Under the pieces are notes generated by a model. The model searched no databases. It was not told the DNA's origin and saw only the letters and a list, made by a program, of their open reading frames with translations. DNA of 64,000 nucleotides from Bemisia tabaci (lineage: Eukaryota; Arthropoda; Insecta; Hemiptera; Aleyrodidae), in contig NC_092802.1 in assembly GCF_918797505.1 (NCBI RefSeq), positions 6,157,480-6,221,479 of the forward strand, written 5' to 3'. Within the stretch, counting starts at the first letter, position 1; each line of letters opens with the position of its first letter. Both the position numbers and the translations under genes were made by a program. Below are positions 31,510-42,652 of this stretch, in pieces.

Positions 31510-32340
31510 ACAGGGTGTCCCAGGATTAAGTACAAATATTGAGGGAGTTGATTCTTTGAGTCGAAAAAAGACTTATAGAGGTATAACTTTTTTTCCAGAA
31601 ACGCTTTCCCTGGGAGCCACGGCCCCCTAAAGTTTGAGAAGAAAAATCGTCTTTCTAACACTGTGACAATGTTTATCAACCAATACTAATATAGATCGGT
31701 AAATAAGGGTGATTCTTAGCGCTTTTTTAATTTTTGACCTCCTAAAAAGGGAAAACGCATTTTGAGGGGGGGTTTAGGGGGGGGGGGGGGGGTTAGGGGG
31801 GGGGGAGATCGGACCTAAAAGTGGCCAAAATTAATGTTTGCAGCGACAAAAATTGGTTTTTGACGGCATCACTAGATTTAGCGTTGAAAAATATTGAGCA
31901 AATGTGTCATGCGTTTTTTCGCTGTGACTCATCGTTTCCGAGATAATAGGGACTGTATGGAGCGCGGGTGGGCGCAAAGGGGGTGGGGGGCGGCCCCCAG
32001 GGAAAGCGTTTTTGGAAGAAAAAAGTTACACCACAAAAACGTCTTTTTTTGACAGAAAGAATCGACTCCTAATGTGCAGAGAATGGCTGATACCAGGTTG
32101 CCGAAGAAGGTGTTGGAGTGGGTCCCCCCAGGTAGGCGACGGAGAGGGCGTCCAGCCAAACGGTGGGTAGAGGGCATCCGTGAAGAGATGGAGAGATGCC
32201 AGCTTCCGGAGGATCTCTACCATGACAGATTCCTGTGGAGAGTAGGCGTCGCAGAGCGCCCTAGCGCGCCGTAAAAGCGGCTCACACATACATAAGAATC
32301 GACTCCTTCAATATTCGTACTTAATCCTGGGACACCCTGT
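31510..32340. mobile_element. Fold-back element, ends ACAGGGTGTCCCAGGATTAA
   Basis: ACAGGGTGTCCCAGGATTAA GTAC at left and its complement at right form arms of about 110 bp that run to AACGCTTTCCCTGGG on both sides. G-runs lie at 31782-31806. The right arm is split by a LINE tail (32071-32293). Confidence 0.85.
32071..32293 (+). mobile_element. LINE 3' tail, 223-bp insertion
   Basis: Flanked by 14-bp direct repeats AAGAATCGACTCCT (32057-32070 and 32294-32307). It encodes only the end of a LINE ORF2: a WVPPGRRRRGRPAKRWVEGI block, a DRFLWRVGVAERP end and a stop at about 32274, then an ACATACAT-type tail. It is an extreme 5' truncation by target-primed reverse transcription. Confidence 0.88.
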
Positions 32341-32369
32341 GGAAACACGGCCTCGCTGCGTGCAGAGAC

Positions 32370-32700
32370 AAGAGACCCTCCACTGGCCTCCTAGCGACAG
32401 GTGGAAGCTTTTACTTTCGGGGTTTCAACAATTCTTTATGGACAATTATTAGCGAGCAACAGTCATCACCCTATTTTCGGCTGTTGACTTACCTACATGG
32501 TCGATGATGAGCTTCGGATGACGTCATGAGCCAAACAACTTTCCCAAACGTCGGCCATTTTCGGCTTGTTTGCAAAACGAAACTGCCAACACGTTGTTGA
32601 ACATCAACCATGTAGGTAAGTCAACAGTAGAATGCTGAAGTCCCGAAAGTAAAAGCTTCCACCATGGCCAAGATACTAGAGGAGGGTCTCTTGTCTCTGG
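32370..32700. repeat. Copy of the GACGTCATGAGCC dispersed repeat
   Basis: It shares CATCACCCTATTTTCGGCTG, GATGAGCTTCGGATGACGTC and CAACACGTTGTTGAACATCA with 7540-8040 and 43215-43460. No gene. Confidence 0.65.
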
Positions 32701-34163
32701 CTGCGTGCTTGACATGTATTCAGGAAAACATTGCCATGCGGGAAAATATTGCGCGTCACGCACCGTTCGCGGTACATAGAAAACGATTTTTTGCCAACTA
32801 CACCATAGAACTACAAAAACATTTTTCACTCCCCTTTTTGGAAAGTTTCAAGTCGCGATGGGCTGTACAATGATGATGTAAATTTTGACGCAATAGCGAG
32901 ATGACGACTGAAAATCACAAGTGGTCTGACGGTCGAAATGGTTTTTTAGCTGCGTGAACTCTCAGTGCGATACGTTACGATATAAAACGAAAGATTTTGC
33001 GATGGTGTCGTGACAGCCTCCCAACTACAGTTTCCGCATTTACATATTCGGTTGAAGTTTTCCCGTTTATAAATGACATCGCCTAGAACGATCAGCCTTC
33101 ATTTTCTCGTGGGTTAGTTGACATTTGATAGATTTCCTCGATGGCATTTTTTCTACGCGATACAGTACATTTTGAATTTTCCTCTCGTGTCAATGTGTTC
33201 AGAGACCCTCTATACGTTTTTTGAGTCGATCCTCCCGACCGCAGTATTCGTGGTCCTATACTCGGTTGAAATTTTCCCGCGCATAAGTGATATCGCCTTA
33301 AAACGACCAGCCTTTATTTATCGTGTATTAGATAATGTAATTTGATGGAGTTCCTTGTTGGAGTTTTTTCCACGCCTTACAGTTTTATTTTGATTATTAT
33401 TTCTCTTGTTTCAATGTGTTCAAAGAACCTCTATACAATTTTGAGCCGTTCTAGATTACAGCAGCTCGTTTCATCTACTGGTATATGTGGAAAATTACCA
33501 AGAGAAATAGAAAATGCACGGTTCGGGGACGTCTAGGTCTCAAAGGGTTTAAAGCGAATGACGTAGAAAATGCGCCTACACCTTGTGATGTTTATAGTGA
33601 TCAACGTACGAGCTCTCGCCATCCGACCAAAATTTGAGAGTAAGTAAGAACAAGTATCCATCTATGGGCCGATTATTGAAACCGGAGGACTGATGGGAAA
33701 TGAAATGGAGCGATACCGTTGATGAAGGCATTTGGTTGCAATGGAAAAAAGAGTCAGTAGTGAATAATTAACTAACTAACGACAACCTTCGAAAGACTCT
33801 GTGGTTAACTCTCATTAAATAACCTTTGGTTAGTCCATCATTTTCTCCCTTAGCCGACAACAACCACCCATTTCAACCAACAGGATCGCTCCATTTTCCA
33901 TGTGCCTCCTTTGTCTATCGCTTTGTCGATCAATTCCAATAGATCGTATTCGATACATCAAACAGGTGAGATTGCATCGATATCGTTGGTTCAATATGTA
34001 ATCATAGCCTCAAAAGTCAATTGAGCAATTTGAAGGAACGGTTTTTTTGCGATCGAATTTTTATTCTTTCGAGTATCCAATGGCAATGAAAGGTGAAATT
34101 GTTAGGAATTTTCTCAATTTCAACTTTTCTAAATTAAATCCCAAAATTTTTGTTTGAGGGTAT
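32701..34163. other. No gene seen
   Basis: Two related segments (about 33110-33330 and 33335-33470) share TTTGATRGA, a T-rich stretch and TCAATGTGTTCARAGA(A/C)CCTCTATAC, an old duplication of about 225 bp. I find no exon or RNA feature. Confidence 0.4.
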
Positions 34164-34505
34164 CAGGGTGTCTAGCAAATTTTTCTTTTCATTCTCCCTG
34201 ACTTTCAAGGTTTTCCCTGACCTATTGAATTTTCTTTCTCCCTGACTTTTCATGACCTTTTACCAAGATTTGCTTTCAGTCTGTACGATGTTTTCCACCC
34301 TTCAAAGCGATGGATTACAATTCAAGAATAAAACCTTTCTGCGGTCTTTGGGTGTCATGGTGTCAACGGAGACTCTCGTAAAAAAGATTCTTTTCTTTCT
34401 TCCACTATTGCATCAACTTGATCTTTGCTTACTTCAAAAAACTTTATAGACATTTGCAACTTCGGGAATTAAATAAATAGAGGAAGAAATAGTTCACTTC
34501 CGGAG

Positions 34506-34775
34506 GTGTCGCGGACGCTAAAGGAGGCGTCGCGGACGCTAAAGGAGGCGTCGTGGACACTTCAAAAGGCGTCGCGGACACTTCAAGCGGTGTCGCGGAC
34601 ACTCCCACAGGCGTCGCGGACGCCTAAAACTTGTCGCGGACGCTTCCACAGGCGTCGCGGACACATCCAGAGGTGTCGTGGACGCTTAAGAAGGCGTCGC
34701 GGACGCCTTAAAGTTGTCGTGGACGCTTCCACAGGTGTCGCGAACACTTCCAGAGGTGTCGCGGATGCTTTAAGC
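34506..34775. repeat. 21-bp minisatellite, array 1
   Basis: A GGYGTCGCGGACGCTTMAARG-type unit recurs every 21 bases (GTCGCGG at 34508, 34529, 34550, 34571, 34592 and on). As 21 is 7 codons, the open frame reads an ASRTLKE-like heptad. There is no evidence it is expressed as protein. Confidence 0.9.
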
Positions 34776-34777
34776 TA

Positions 34778-35740
34778 CGCAACTTAAGGCGCGTCTGTCC
34801 GCGGCGTCCTGGACGCCGCGGAGAGACGCCGATAAATCTGTCTAATGATTTTGCGCGGGGACGGCACCTTAGCGGCGGAGAGACGCTGCGGAAAACGCCG
34901 ATGGAGGACGCTCCGATCTGTCGCCAACAGATCGGAGCGGAGACACCGACAAATTCCGCTCAGTCCGCTGCTTTTCCTACATATTTTCGAATGTGTTCAG
35001 TTCGACAAACCCGCGAATCGAACACAAAAGCCGTGAATTGATCGACAAAATCCGTGAATCGTTCGACGAAAGCCGTGAATCGATCGACAAAAGCCGTGAA
35101 TCGATCGACAAACCTGTGAGTCTATCGACAAACCTGTGAATCGATCGACAAACCTATGAGTCGATCGACAAACCTGTGAGTCGATCGAATTACGTCGATC
35201 GGTTCACGTTTTGGTTTTTCGATCGATTCATGTCGATTGACTTGATACCGGTTTTTTTTTTTTTAATTAATTGTCAATCATTTCTCGTCGATCGATTCAC
35301 GTTTTTTTCCGATCGATTCACGTTTTTTTCCGATCGATTCACGTTTTTTTCTGATCGATTCACGTTTTTTTCTGATCGATTCACGGTTTTTTCCGATCGA
35401 TTCATGTCGATCGAATCGACACCGCTTTTTTAATAATTTGTCCATCGAATCGGTGTCGATCGATTCACGTTTTTATTTTTCGGTCGATTCTTGTCGATCG
35501 AATCCACACCCTCCTAAAAAAAAAGCGCCTCCAGCCATTTTCGCGGCTCAAAGCATACTGTCCGATCAACGAAAATTCGAGAAATTGACAGCGGACAGAG
35601 CGGAAAAAATCCACAAATTCCGCTCCTAAGGTGCCGTGCTCCGAAATGTGAGCGTCTTCTCGCCCTCGACTCGGTAGCAGCATTTTCCGCCGGCGTCCAG
35701 GACGCCGCGGACAGACGCGCCTTAAGTTGCGTAAGGCGTC
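34778..35740. mobile_element. Central fold-back between the two minisatellite arrays
   Basis: CGCAACTTAAGGCGCGTCTG plus TCCGCGGCGTCCTGGACGCC at left mirrors GGCGTCCAGGACGCCGCGGA plus CAGACGCGCCTTAAGTTGCG at right. Inside, about 20-bp units AATCGATCGACAAAAGCCGTG (35040-35190) face inverted units CGATCGATTCACGTTTTTTTC (35285-35480). Confidence 0.8.
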
Positions 35741-36040
35741 ATGGACGCTTCAAAAGTCGTCGCGGACACTACCAGAGGCGTCCTGGACGCTTGGAAGGCG
35801 TCGTGAACGCTTTAAAAAGGCGTCGCGGACACTTTCAGAGGTGTCGTGGACGCTTAAGGAGGCGTCACGGACGCCTTAAAGTTGTCGCGGACGCTTGCAC
35901 AGGCGTCGCTGACACTCCCAAAGGTGTCGCAGACGCTGAAGGAGGCGTCGCGGACGCTTTAAAGGCGTCGTGGACGCTTCAAAAGGCGTCGGGGGCACTT
36001 CCAGAGGTGTCGCGGACGCTAAAGGAGGCGTCGCGGACGC
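35740..36040. repeat. 21-bp minisatellite, array 2
   Basis: The same GGCGTCGCGGACGCTT unit as at 34506-34775, in the same orientation. It encodes the same heptad-like open frame, which I do not call as a gene. Confidence 0.9.
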
Positions 36041-36920
36041 AACACAGCGATAGAGAGAGGGAGCACCACTAGTCAGCACCATAGAATAAAGAGACTACGC
36101 TATGTAGTCTCTTTATTTACGTCAGCACTAACGGTTCAGATGGCACCTCAGACCAGGAGAGAGCGCTGCACGGCTAAGTATCGAAGCGCCGTGAAGTTAT
36201 TCAAAAAATCGCGATCTTCGACGGGAGTTCGCTTCTCTCCCGGTTCTGCGTTTTTCTTCCCTGACTTCCCCTGACTTCTCCCGGACCAATTTCATCTCCC
36301 TGACTTTCCCTGACTTTCCCGGTTTTCCCGGTCGCTAGACACCCTGGTATGATCCATTGTTTTGAAACCAAACGATACATCGAATTATTATCGAGTACGA
36401 TCTATGAAAAAGTAGAAAAATTCGGATTCGAAAAGTTGAATGTGATAATTCTAGAGGAACGACCCGAAAAAATGCAGAACCTAAGAATTCGCGAAACGTA
36501 ATACGATAAAATACGTAAAGACTGCATTCTTTCGAGGCATTTCCTGTGAGCGTATTGCAAAATATCAAATTCTTGTGCCTTTGCTTGAAAAATCTGTAGC
36601 CTTTCGCTGTGCTTTAGTACTAACCCTTCAAAATTCGTGACTTTTTTTGAAAGTGAACACCCTATTCATACCTAAATTTTACAGCACCAGAACCGGCAAG
36701 CTTTTGTGAATACAATCCTCGTAATTTAGGAGAAATTCACAGAAAGCTCTCGTTATTTGAATGTTTCTTTAAAAAATAACATACGTATGGGATGAAAAGC
36801 CAATTTGAAATGCCTTAAATACACTCCCGTTTATTATGGTGCCTTTTGTTCGGATGTAAGAGGCTAAAAATGTAGTAATTATATTTTGCTGACTCATTTT
36901 GTTTTGGTGCATTCATCCAG

Positions 36921-37135
36921 TAAAACAGCGGTTGAGGGACTTGAGGGGTTACGTAGACGAGATGAAGATTTCCAAGGAAGACTGTCAGCATTATTGTACA
37001 ACCCTTCATGGCTATTTCGAAGATCTGGATGGTAAAACCCAGCCTGCCTCCGTTGGAGAAGGATACTGGGTCAGATGCCAATGCATGGTGTCCCAGGAAC
37101 TCAGAGATCTCATCGAAAAAACATTAGGACCCCAG
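36921..37135 (+). CDS. Gene 2: four-cysteine module exon
   Basis: Paralogue of gene 1 exon 2. The acceptor GCATTCATCCAG|TA puts the exon in phase 1 and the donor CCCCAG|GTAAAA leaves phase 0, exactly as in gene 1. The peptide keeps C-x3-C-x4-G-Y-F (DCQHYC...GYF) and C-x-C-x-V-S (RCQCMVS), then a helix (LRDLIEKTL). A second possible AG at 36927-36928 would change only the first residues; phase agreement favours 36920. A signal-peptide exon must lie upstream, probably before the 34.2-36.3 kb TIR element, but I could not find it, so the gene is partial in this annotation. It probably makes a secreted protein like gene 1. Confidence 0.72.
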
Positions 37136-37304
37136 GTAAAACAAATATTACATATCTCTGGCGGTGGCCATATCTACGGTGCCTATATGTATAGGGACAG
37201 TGCGGGCATATCGGTAATTTAGAGGCTAGGTCATGAAGCTTTTAAGGCTCGAAAGGGCAGCCAATTACCTATGAACTCAAATCATCCAGAGTGGTTTATT
37301 ATTG

Positions 37305-37860
37305 CAATGGACCACTAGACAAGGTACGAATTTCAGCATTCTGATACATGTTTCTTCATCAAAATTTCACGTAGAATACGACGCGCATGACGAAAATTCC
37401 CAAAATCAACTCCTTCCAAAGATATATAATGATTCTTGATGGTGAATTCAAACCACCCGCTCATGAAAACTCAATGCTCTGCGTGATTCACATCGTGCGC
37501 TAAACGCTATCATGAAAGTCTATGCGATATAAAAATCTGGCAACCTCGATCTTGACGCTTTGGCTCAGCTGTAGCAAATTGCTTATAGTTTGAACAACAC
37601 AGGGTGGGAAATGAACATTACTCGATTAAGAAGCTTGTTGAAACCGTTGTAATGCGCGATTTGACTCACGTAGAGCTTTGAGTTTCATGTCAGCGGGCAG
37701 TTCAAATTCCTCGTAACCAATGTGAGATAAAAATGTTAATATCTCCGTTAGGAGTTGGTTTCAGTCATTTTCGTTGCGCGAATCGTGTCCTACGTGAAAT
37801 TCTGGTTAAGAAACATGTATCAGAATGCTCAAATTCGTACCTTGTCTAGTGGTCCATTTG
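37305..37860. mobile_element. Fold-back element, ends CAATGGACCACTAGACAAGG, copy 2
   Basis: The same element as 6973-7530 in opposite orientation, here in the intron of gene 2. The ends are nearly intact. Confidence 0.8.
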
Positions 37861-38306
37861 CGCACTTCATATCACACGAACGAGGTTGGGTCATACCACT
37901 ATTCGAGCTTCGGTGTATTGCGGAGTATCGCCGTTATTTGAAGGCGCTTAGAGAAACTGTAGAAAGAAACCTTCGAAGACTTACACGGCGTTCTTTCTCA
38001 TCAGCACCGCTACGGAACTGCGTTTGCGTCACGGTTGCGTGAAAGGACACGGCGATCTCGAACCGGAATATTCCGTCACATAAAGTTCAACTTAATTTTT
38101 AATGCGACAGAAAGCATTCAACTTTATGTGTCACAATATTTCGGGTGAAGATCGCCACGGCCTTCGCAACGCAACTATTTCGCGCAAATTCCTAACGCGA
38201 TTTCTTACCGGCAACTTGCTGTTTGGCCGGCGTGTGTTACAAACATTGTACATGAAATATGATAGATGCTCTGCAGCCCGTGACATGATATACAATAATA
38301 TAACAA

Positions 38307-39668
38307 TTTAAAAGCCGATAACAAGGATATAATTTCGCATACACAAAACCAAAACGTTTCCCTGGTAAAAATTGGCAGTAGAATCTGTGTTCCAAAATAC
38401 CATAGACCTACAGCCGGCTGTAAGATTTCCAATAGCTTCTATAGCCAGCTACACAATTTCTTAGAGCCTTTTATAGCCGATGACGATTAAGCAACTCACA
38501 GCCAGGCGATAAAGTGTATGCTAAACGTCACTAATTACGGATGCTAGGGCTTAGTGAGTTTTTGGACCACTGCTCTCTTTTTGGGCCGTAGTATCTTGAT
38601 TAATTTTGCAAGGAAAGCTCCGTACTTTTGATGGATGCCTGTCATTCCTATTATATTAGAGCGCCTTCAGTTTCGTATGATACTGTGCAATACCTCTGTT
38701 GTGAAAAAGTTGCTTCAAGCGCCGTGGCACGCTGCGGTGCGGCAGGCGGGCAGCCAGCGCGAAACGCGCATTGGCGCCTACAAACCTAACAGGGATACTT
38801 CACGCGTTGCGCAATGCGTGAAGTATCCCTGTTAGGTTTGTAGGCGCCAGTGCGTCGCCGCTCCGCTTTGTGTTTGTGTTAGGCTCTAATATTTCATCTG
38901 GCGATCTCAGCGTTATTCAACTCATGATTTTGAAATGTTTGCACATCCTGTATGGATTATTCTCGTTTTAACTGATGAAAAAAATATTTATTAAAGGAAA
39001 ATATAACGTGTGTTTTGTAAATATTAAGGTGGTTCCGTGTCAAACTTAATGCTTTCCAAAGCACACGAATTTCTACACGATTTCTTATAGCCTTTTATAA
39101 TCGATAGCGAAAAAGCAACAGCCAGGCGATACAGTGTAAAGCCCGGCTATAGGAGCTATAGCCCGGCTGCATAATTTTTTATCGTTCGCATAGCCCGGCC
39201 GTATGATTTTCTCCGCATTCTACAGCCAGCTATATGATTTTCTGTAGCCTTCTTCAGCCGGCTATAAGAATTCCTATGGTATTTTGAAACGCAGCTCTTA
39301 TCGCCAATTTTTACCAGGGTTCGGCTGAAAATTCAGCCATCCTCAGTTGGATAAATCAAAATAAAAATGGTTAAAAGTCTAAAATAGTACCTGATAAGTA
39401 CCTTTCAATTGGGAATGTTGTTATTACGACAGAAATTTTGATGGCAGAAATTTTTTTTGCCGATGCCCGTTTTCGGTGTTTTTCTTGACTATGTTATCAA
39501 AATTTCTGTCAAAACAACATTCCCAATTGAAAGGCAGTTATCCGGTACTATTTTAGATTTTTAACCATTTTTATTTTGATTTATCCGACTATTAGGATGG
39601 CTGAATTTTCCGCAGAAACGTTTTGGTTTTGTGTATGTGAAATTTTAGCCTTGTTACCCGCTTTTTAA
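38307..39668. mobile_element. TIR element related to 16285-17160, in the gene 2 intron
   Basis: AAAGCCGATAACAAGGATAT and CACAAAACCAAAACGTTT at left; AAACGTTTTGGTTTTGTG and AGCCTTGTTACCCGCTTTTT at right. Inside are inverted ATAGCC/GGCTAT tracts (38390-38520 and 39080-39300), a long palindrome (38767-38854) and AATTGGGAATGTTGTT / AACAACATTCCCAATT (39409, 39514). Confidence 0.65.
38767..38854. repeat. 88-bp nearly loopless palindrome
   Basis: GGCGCCTACAAACCTAACAG plus GGATACTTCACGC runs straight into its own inverted copy through TTGCGCAA, with about two mismatched pairs over 44 bp. Either its ends are a small MITE or it is a structural palindrome inside the larger element. Confidence 0.9.
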
Positions 39669-39789
39669 ATTGTTTTTTTTTTTATTGTAAAAACTGTACA
39701 TGAGAATGCTCAAACTTGCATCTTGTCTAAGGGTCATGGTTTCGTGAAAATTCGCCATGCCCTTCTTGAGGTTTCTTTGATTTTTGTAG

Positions 39790-40830
39790 GAGGCTCGGCA
39801 GTACGGATTTTTAAACTTCATCGGACAAACGCAAAAAGGGCGCGCACGGGTGGTGCGGTTGGCCAGGGATAAGAGTATCACTATCAAATTTCTCGCTTAC
39901 AACGAACCGGAACTTTTGGCCCAGGCGGAGAGAGCCAAGGACCTCAGCCGTCAGCTATCAGAAGCGAAAAGAGCCACGCTGGAAAGACAGATGTCTGGAG
40001 CGAATAAAATCGCCGAGCTCCAAGGGCAAGTACAAGCATTGCAGAGGGACGCCTATCAACTCAGAATGAAAGTGGCGCACCCTAGCGGGAAAGAGGGTAC
40101 ACTCAGCAGGCAGAATTTGGGGGCGCAAATGGAGGCAGAGGAACACGCGAGACAATTGTCAGATGCAAGACGAGAAATTGACGCGCTTAAGAAGCAATTG
40201 TTAGCCTCGAGGAAGGAGGCGGCAGACCTCAGGAGGGAACTGAAAGATTCTCGGAGTGAGGTCAAACAGCTAAGAGATCAGCTGTCGCAGAAGCAAAAAG
40301 AGGCTGAGGACACCCAGCGACACCTAGCGGTGTCCAGGGAAGAAGCCGCACGACTAAGAGCTCGGTTGTCGGAGATGGAAAAAGAAGCGCTGAAATTAAA
40401 AAAGGTGTTGAGCACGACAAAAAGGGTATTCAGTGACTTGAAGAATAAGTTGTTGAAGAAGGGGAGCACGGTAAAAGTGACCGAGGCCCAGCTGAAAGAA
40501 GTTCAACAGCGAGCCGACAACTTTCACAAGCAGTTGATAAAGTCGAATAACCGATCCGCCGAACTTGAAAGGGAGTTATCGGACTTGACGATGGAGCTTG
40601 CTGATATCAAGGAACAACTGAAGCAGGAGACGAATAAAACGAGACAACTGAGGTGGGAACTCGAGGAATCAAGAAAAGAAACTGAATCAATCAGGGAAGA
40701 ATGGTGGAAGGCGGCAAATCAAGTGGCAAGCCTCCAAGTGATCCAGAACGATGCGATAAGAACGACTGCTCGACCCGACAAAAAAGTTCGAAGCGCGGAA
40801 GACATTTCGAAGTTCCTGGAGAGTCTTTAA
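39790..40830 (+). CDS. Gene 2: coiled-coil exon, terminal
   Basis: The acceptor TTTTTGTAG|GAG is in phase 0, matching the previous exon, and the frame runs 346 codons to TAA at 40828-40830. The first about 40 residues (YGFLNFIGQTQKGRARVVRL ... ITIKFLAYNE) align with gene 1 exon 3. The rest is an unbroken coiled coil of about 270 residues: repeated LRRELKDSR, LRDQLSQKQKEAEDT, ELERELSDLT; very Lys/Glu/Arg/Leu-rich, no Cys. The part that is split by an intron in gene 1 (exons 3 and 4) is continuous here. It ends ...DISKFLESL, with no CxxC/basic tail as in gene 1. Oligomerisation is likely; the function is unknown. Confidence 0.8.
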   Translation, partial: EARQYGFLNFIGQTQKGRARVVRLARDKSITIKFLAYNEPELLAQAERAKDLSRQLSEAKRATLERQMSGANKIAELQGQVQALQRDAYQLRMKVAHPSGKEGTLSRQNLGAQMEAEEHARQLSDARREIDALKKQLLASRKEAADLRRELKDSRSEVKQLRDQLSQKQKEAEDTQRHLAVSREEAARLRARLSEMEKEALKLKKVLSTTKRVFSDLKNKLLKKGSTVKVTEAQLKEVQQRADNFHKQLIKSNNRSAELERELSDLTMELADIKEQLKQETNKTRQLRWELEESRKETESIREEWWKAANQVASLQVIQNDAIRTTARPDKKVRSAEDISKFLESL

Positions 40831-40917
40831 TTGACAAAATCTAATGATGACCATCCGCGACTCAGGTGTAAGCTTTCGGAGGGACGGCAAGAACTGAACT
40901 TTACTAGATCGGTTACT

Positions 40918-41256
40918 ACACGGAGCAAAAAACTTCGTGCGTGGGACCCGAAGTTTAGGTCATATGGATCTCTGAAGTTTTCGGATTGAGCATCCGAACA
41001 CTTTAGGTCCAGCTGCTGAGGTTTTGATCACACATCTGAAACTTCAGTTCTTACATCTGAAGTACTCCGGTTCTCACATCCGAAAAACTTCGGTTCTCAC
41101 ATCTGAAGTGCTTCAGATGTAAGAACTGAAGTTTCAGATGTGTGATCCAAACCTCAGCAGCTGGACCTAAAGTGTTCAGATGCTCAATCTGAAAACTTCA
41201 GAGATCCATATGACCTAAACTTCGGGTCCCACGAACGAGGTTTTTTTCTCCGTGTA
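40918..41256. mobile_element. Fold-back MITE, ends ACACGGAGAAAAAA-type
   Basis: A 339-bp inverted repeat: ACACGGAGCAAAAAACTTCG at left, CGAGGTTTTTTTCTCCGTGT at right, with CTGAAGTTTTCGGATTGAGC / GCTCAATCTGAAAACTTCAG and many CATCTGAA motifs inside. It starts 88 bases after the gene 2 stop and sits inside the 29-bp array. Confidence 0.9.
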
Positions 41257-41450
41257 GATGCGGAGCTCTACTAGATCGGTTACTAAATTCGGAGCTCTAC
41301 TAGATCAGTTACTACATCCGGAGGTCTACTAGATCAGTTACTAGATCCGGAGGTCTACTAGATCAGTTACTAGATCCGGAGGTCTACTAGATCAGTTGTT
41401 GCTGGATCCGGAGCTCTACTACATCGGTTACTAGATCCGGAGCTCTTATG
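41257..41450. repeat. 29-bp tandem array
   Basis: ACTAGATCCGGAGGTCTACT plus AGATCAGTT repeats about six times. A stub of the same unit (TTTACTAGATCGGTTACTA) lies on the other side of the MITE at 40900-40918, so the MITE landed within the array. Confidence 0.85.
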
Positions 41451-41457
41451 TGTGCCA

Positions 41458-41916
41458 GGAATTTGCGATTTAGACACTGGTTCCTACTGTAAAATTTCGC
41501 TAGAAACACGATGGTGCCCCTGGTTTTCTCTGAAATCAACTCCAAAGCTAAGAAAAATCTCTCAAAGTTGAGGCCGTAATAGAGGGGATATTCCACGCTA
41601 CCCTGAGCCTGAGAGCCCACCTCTATATCAAGACGAACTCTCTCCGCAAAAATAGGGAGCAAGTACATTGACAGGGTTGTCGTGTTTTCAGTCTTGGAGT
41701 CCTCAAACAAAGTGGCAACCCTGCTAACGTATCTTTGCATGCAGGGTTTTTCTTGATATAGGGGTGGACTCTCAGGGTAGCGTGAGGTATCCCCTCTATT
41801 ACGGCCTCGACTTTTGAGAGCTTTTTTTGAGCTTAGGAGTTGATTTCAGAGAAAACAAGTGGCACCATCGTGTTTCTCGCGAAATTTTACATAAGAGCCA
41901 GTCCTTAAATCGCAAG
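41458..41916. mobile_element. Fold-back element, about 460 bp
   Basis: Left-arm blocks TTTGCGATTTAGACACTGGT, GAAACACGATGGTGCC and GAGGCCGTAATAGAGGGGAT are mirrored by ATCCCCTCTATTACGGCCTC, GGCACCATCGTGTTTC and CCAGTCCTTAAATCGCAA. No coding frame. Confidence 0.85.
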
Positions 41917-42652
41917 TCCCGCACGCATGCAAGAGCTTCATTCCTACAGCGTATGCGATTCGGAACATACAACTATATAAACTTCCCGGATATGCGTGAA
42001 GTATCCTAAAAAATGAAGGCATTCGAAAGATCGGATTGACACTGCGAAAGGCGCGTGACTAGTGGTCTGTTGCATTCGTAACTATCCCAGCTATAACATT
42101 TTCCACTAGACTTCGAAGATTTTAGACCTTCCAACCCAACTTCTGAAACGAGTTCTTTCTAAATTTAAATGGATATTTAGGCCGAAAATTACACTTCTGT
42201 AAATATCGTTAATTTCTTCCTCGACAATAGAAATTTTTTTCATCGGATTTGTTTTTATATTGATCCTTAAGAGCCCTATTAGAAGCCTGGAAAAGATAGT
42301 TGATTAACCAAACTGTTTTGGTTGATCTAACTGACAAAAAGTAAGTACCTGAACGAGCTAAATCTGAAACTTGGTACCAACACTCATGAAGGTTAGCCGT
42401 TTCTAAACAAAGCGTGACCCCTAAAAATGGCGGAGGTCCTATATCCGCTGTTTTCACAGATCAGACGGACAGGAAGGCTTAATGTAGGAGACCAAATGAA
42501 AGTCAATATCGCCAGGTTTATAATCGGCCGAGGTGCACAGACATTTTTATGACGGACAGAGGGGTGGGGGGAAGGGCGATTGAGAACTATTTTATTTTCC
42601 GCGAGGTGATAAGAAAACCAGGTCAACTGCAGTTGAAGTCAATGACGATAAT
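41917..42652. other. No gene seen
   Basis: Unremarkable AT-rich sequence. The open frames overlap each other on both strands and show no domain or splice support. Confidence 0.4.

Larger units (their letters stand above)
34164..36346. mobile_element. TIR element (CAGGGTGTCTAGC) carrying minisatellites
   Basis: It starts CAGGGTGTCTAGCAAATTTT and ends GGTCGCTAGACACCCTG. Both subtermini are rich in CCCTGACTTT. GTAT flanks both sides (34160-34163, 36347-36350). The interior holds two 21-bp arrays and a central fold-back. Related: 2128-2618, 43459-43853 and the end at 46208. Confidence 0.7.

Noticed and set aside
34506..36072. Heptad-repeat ORFs (ASRTLKE-like) as a coiled-coil gene related to genes 1 and 2
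   Set aside because: The heptad is the 21-bp satellite unit in codon phase; there are Pro/Trp-rich breaks, no splice sites, and no similarity to the real coiled coils.
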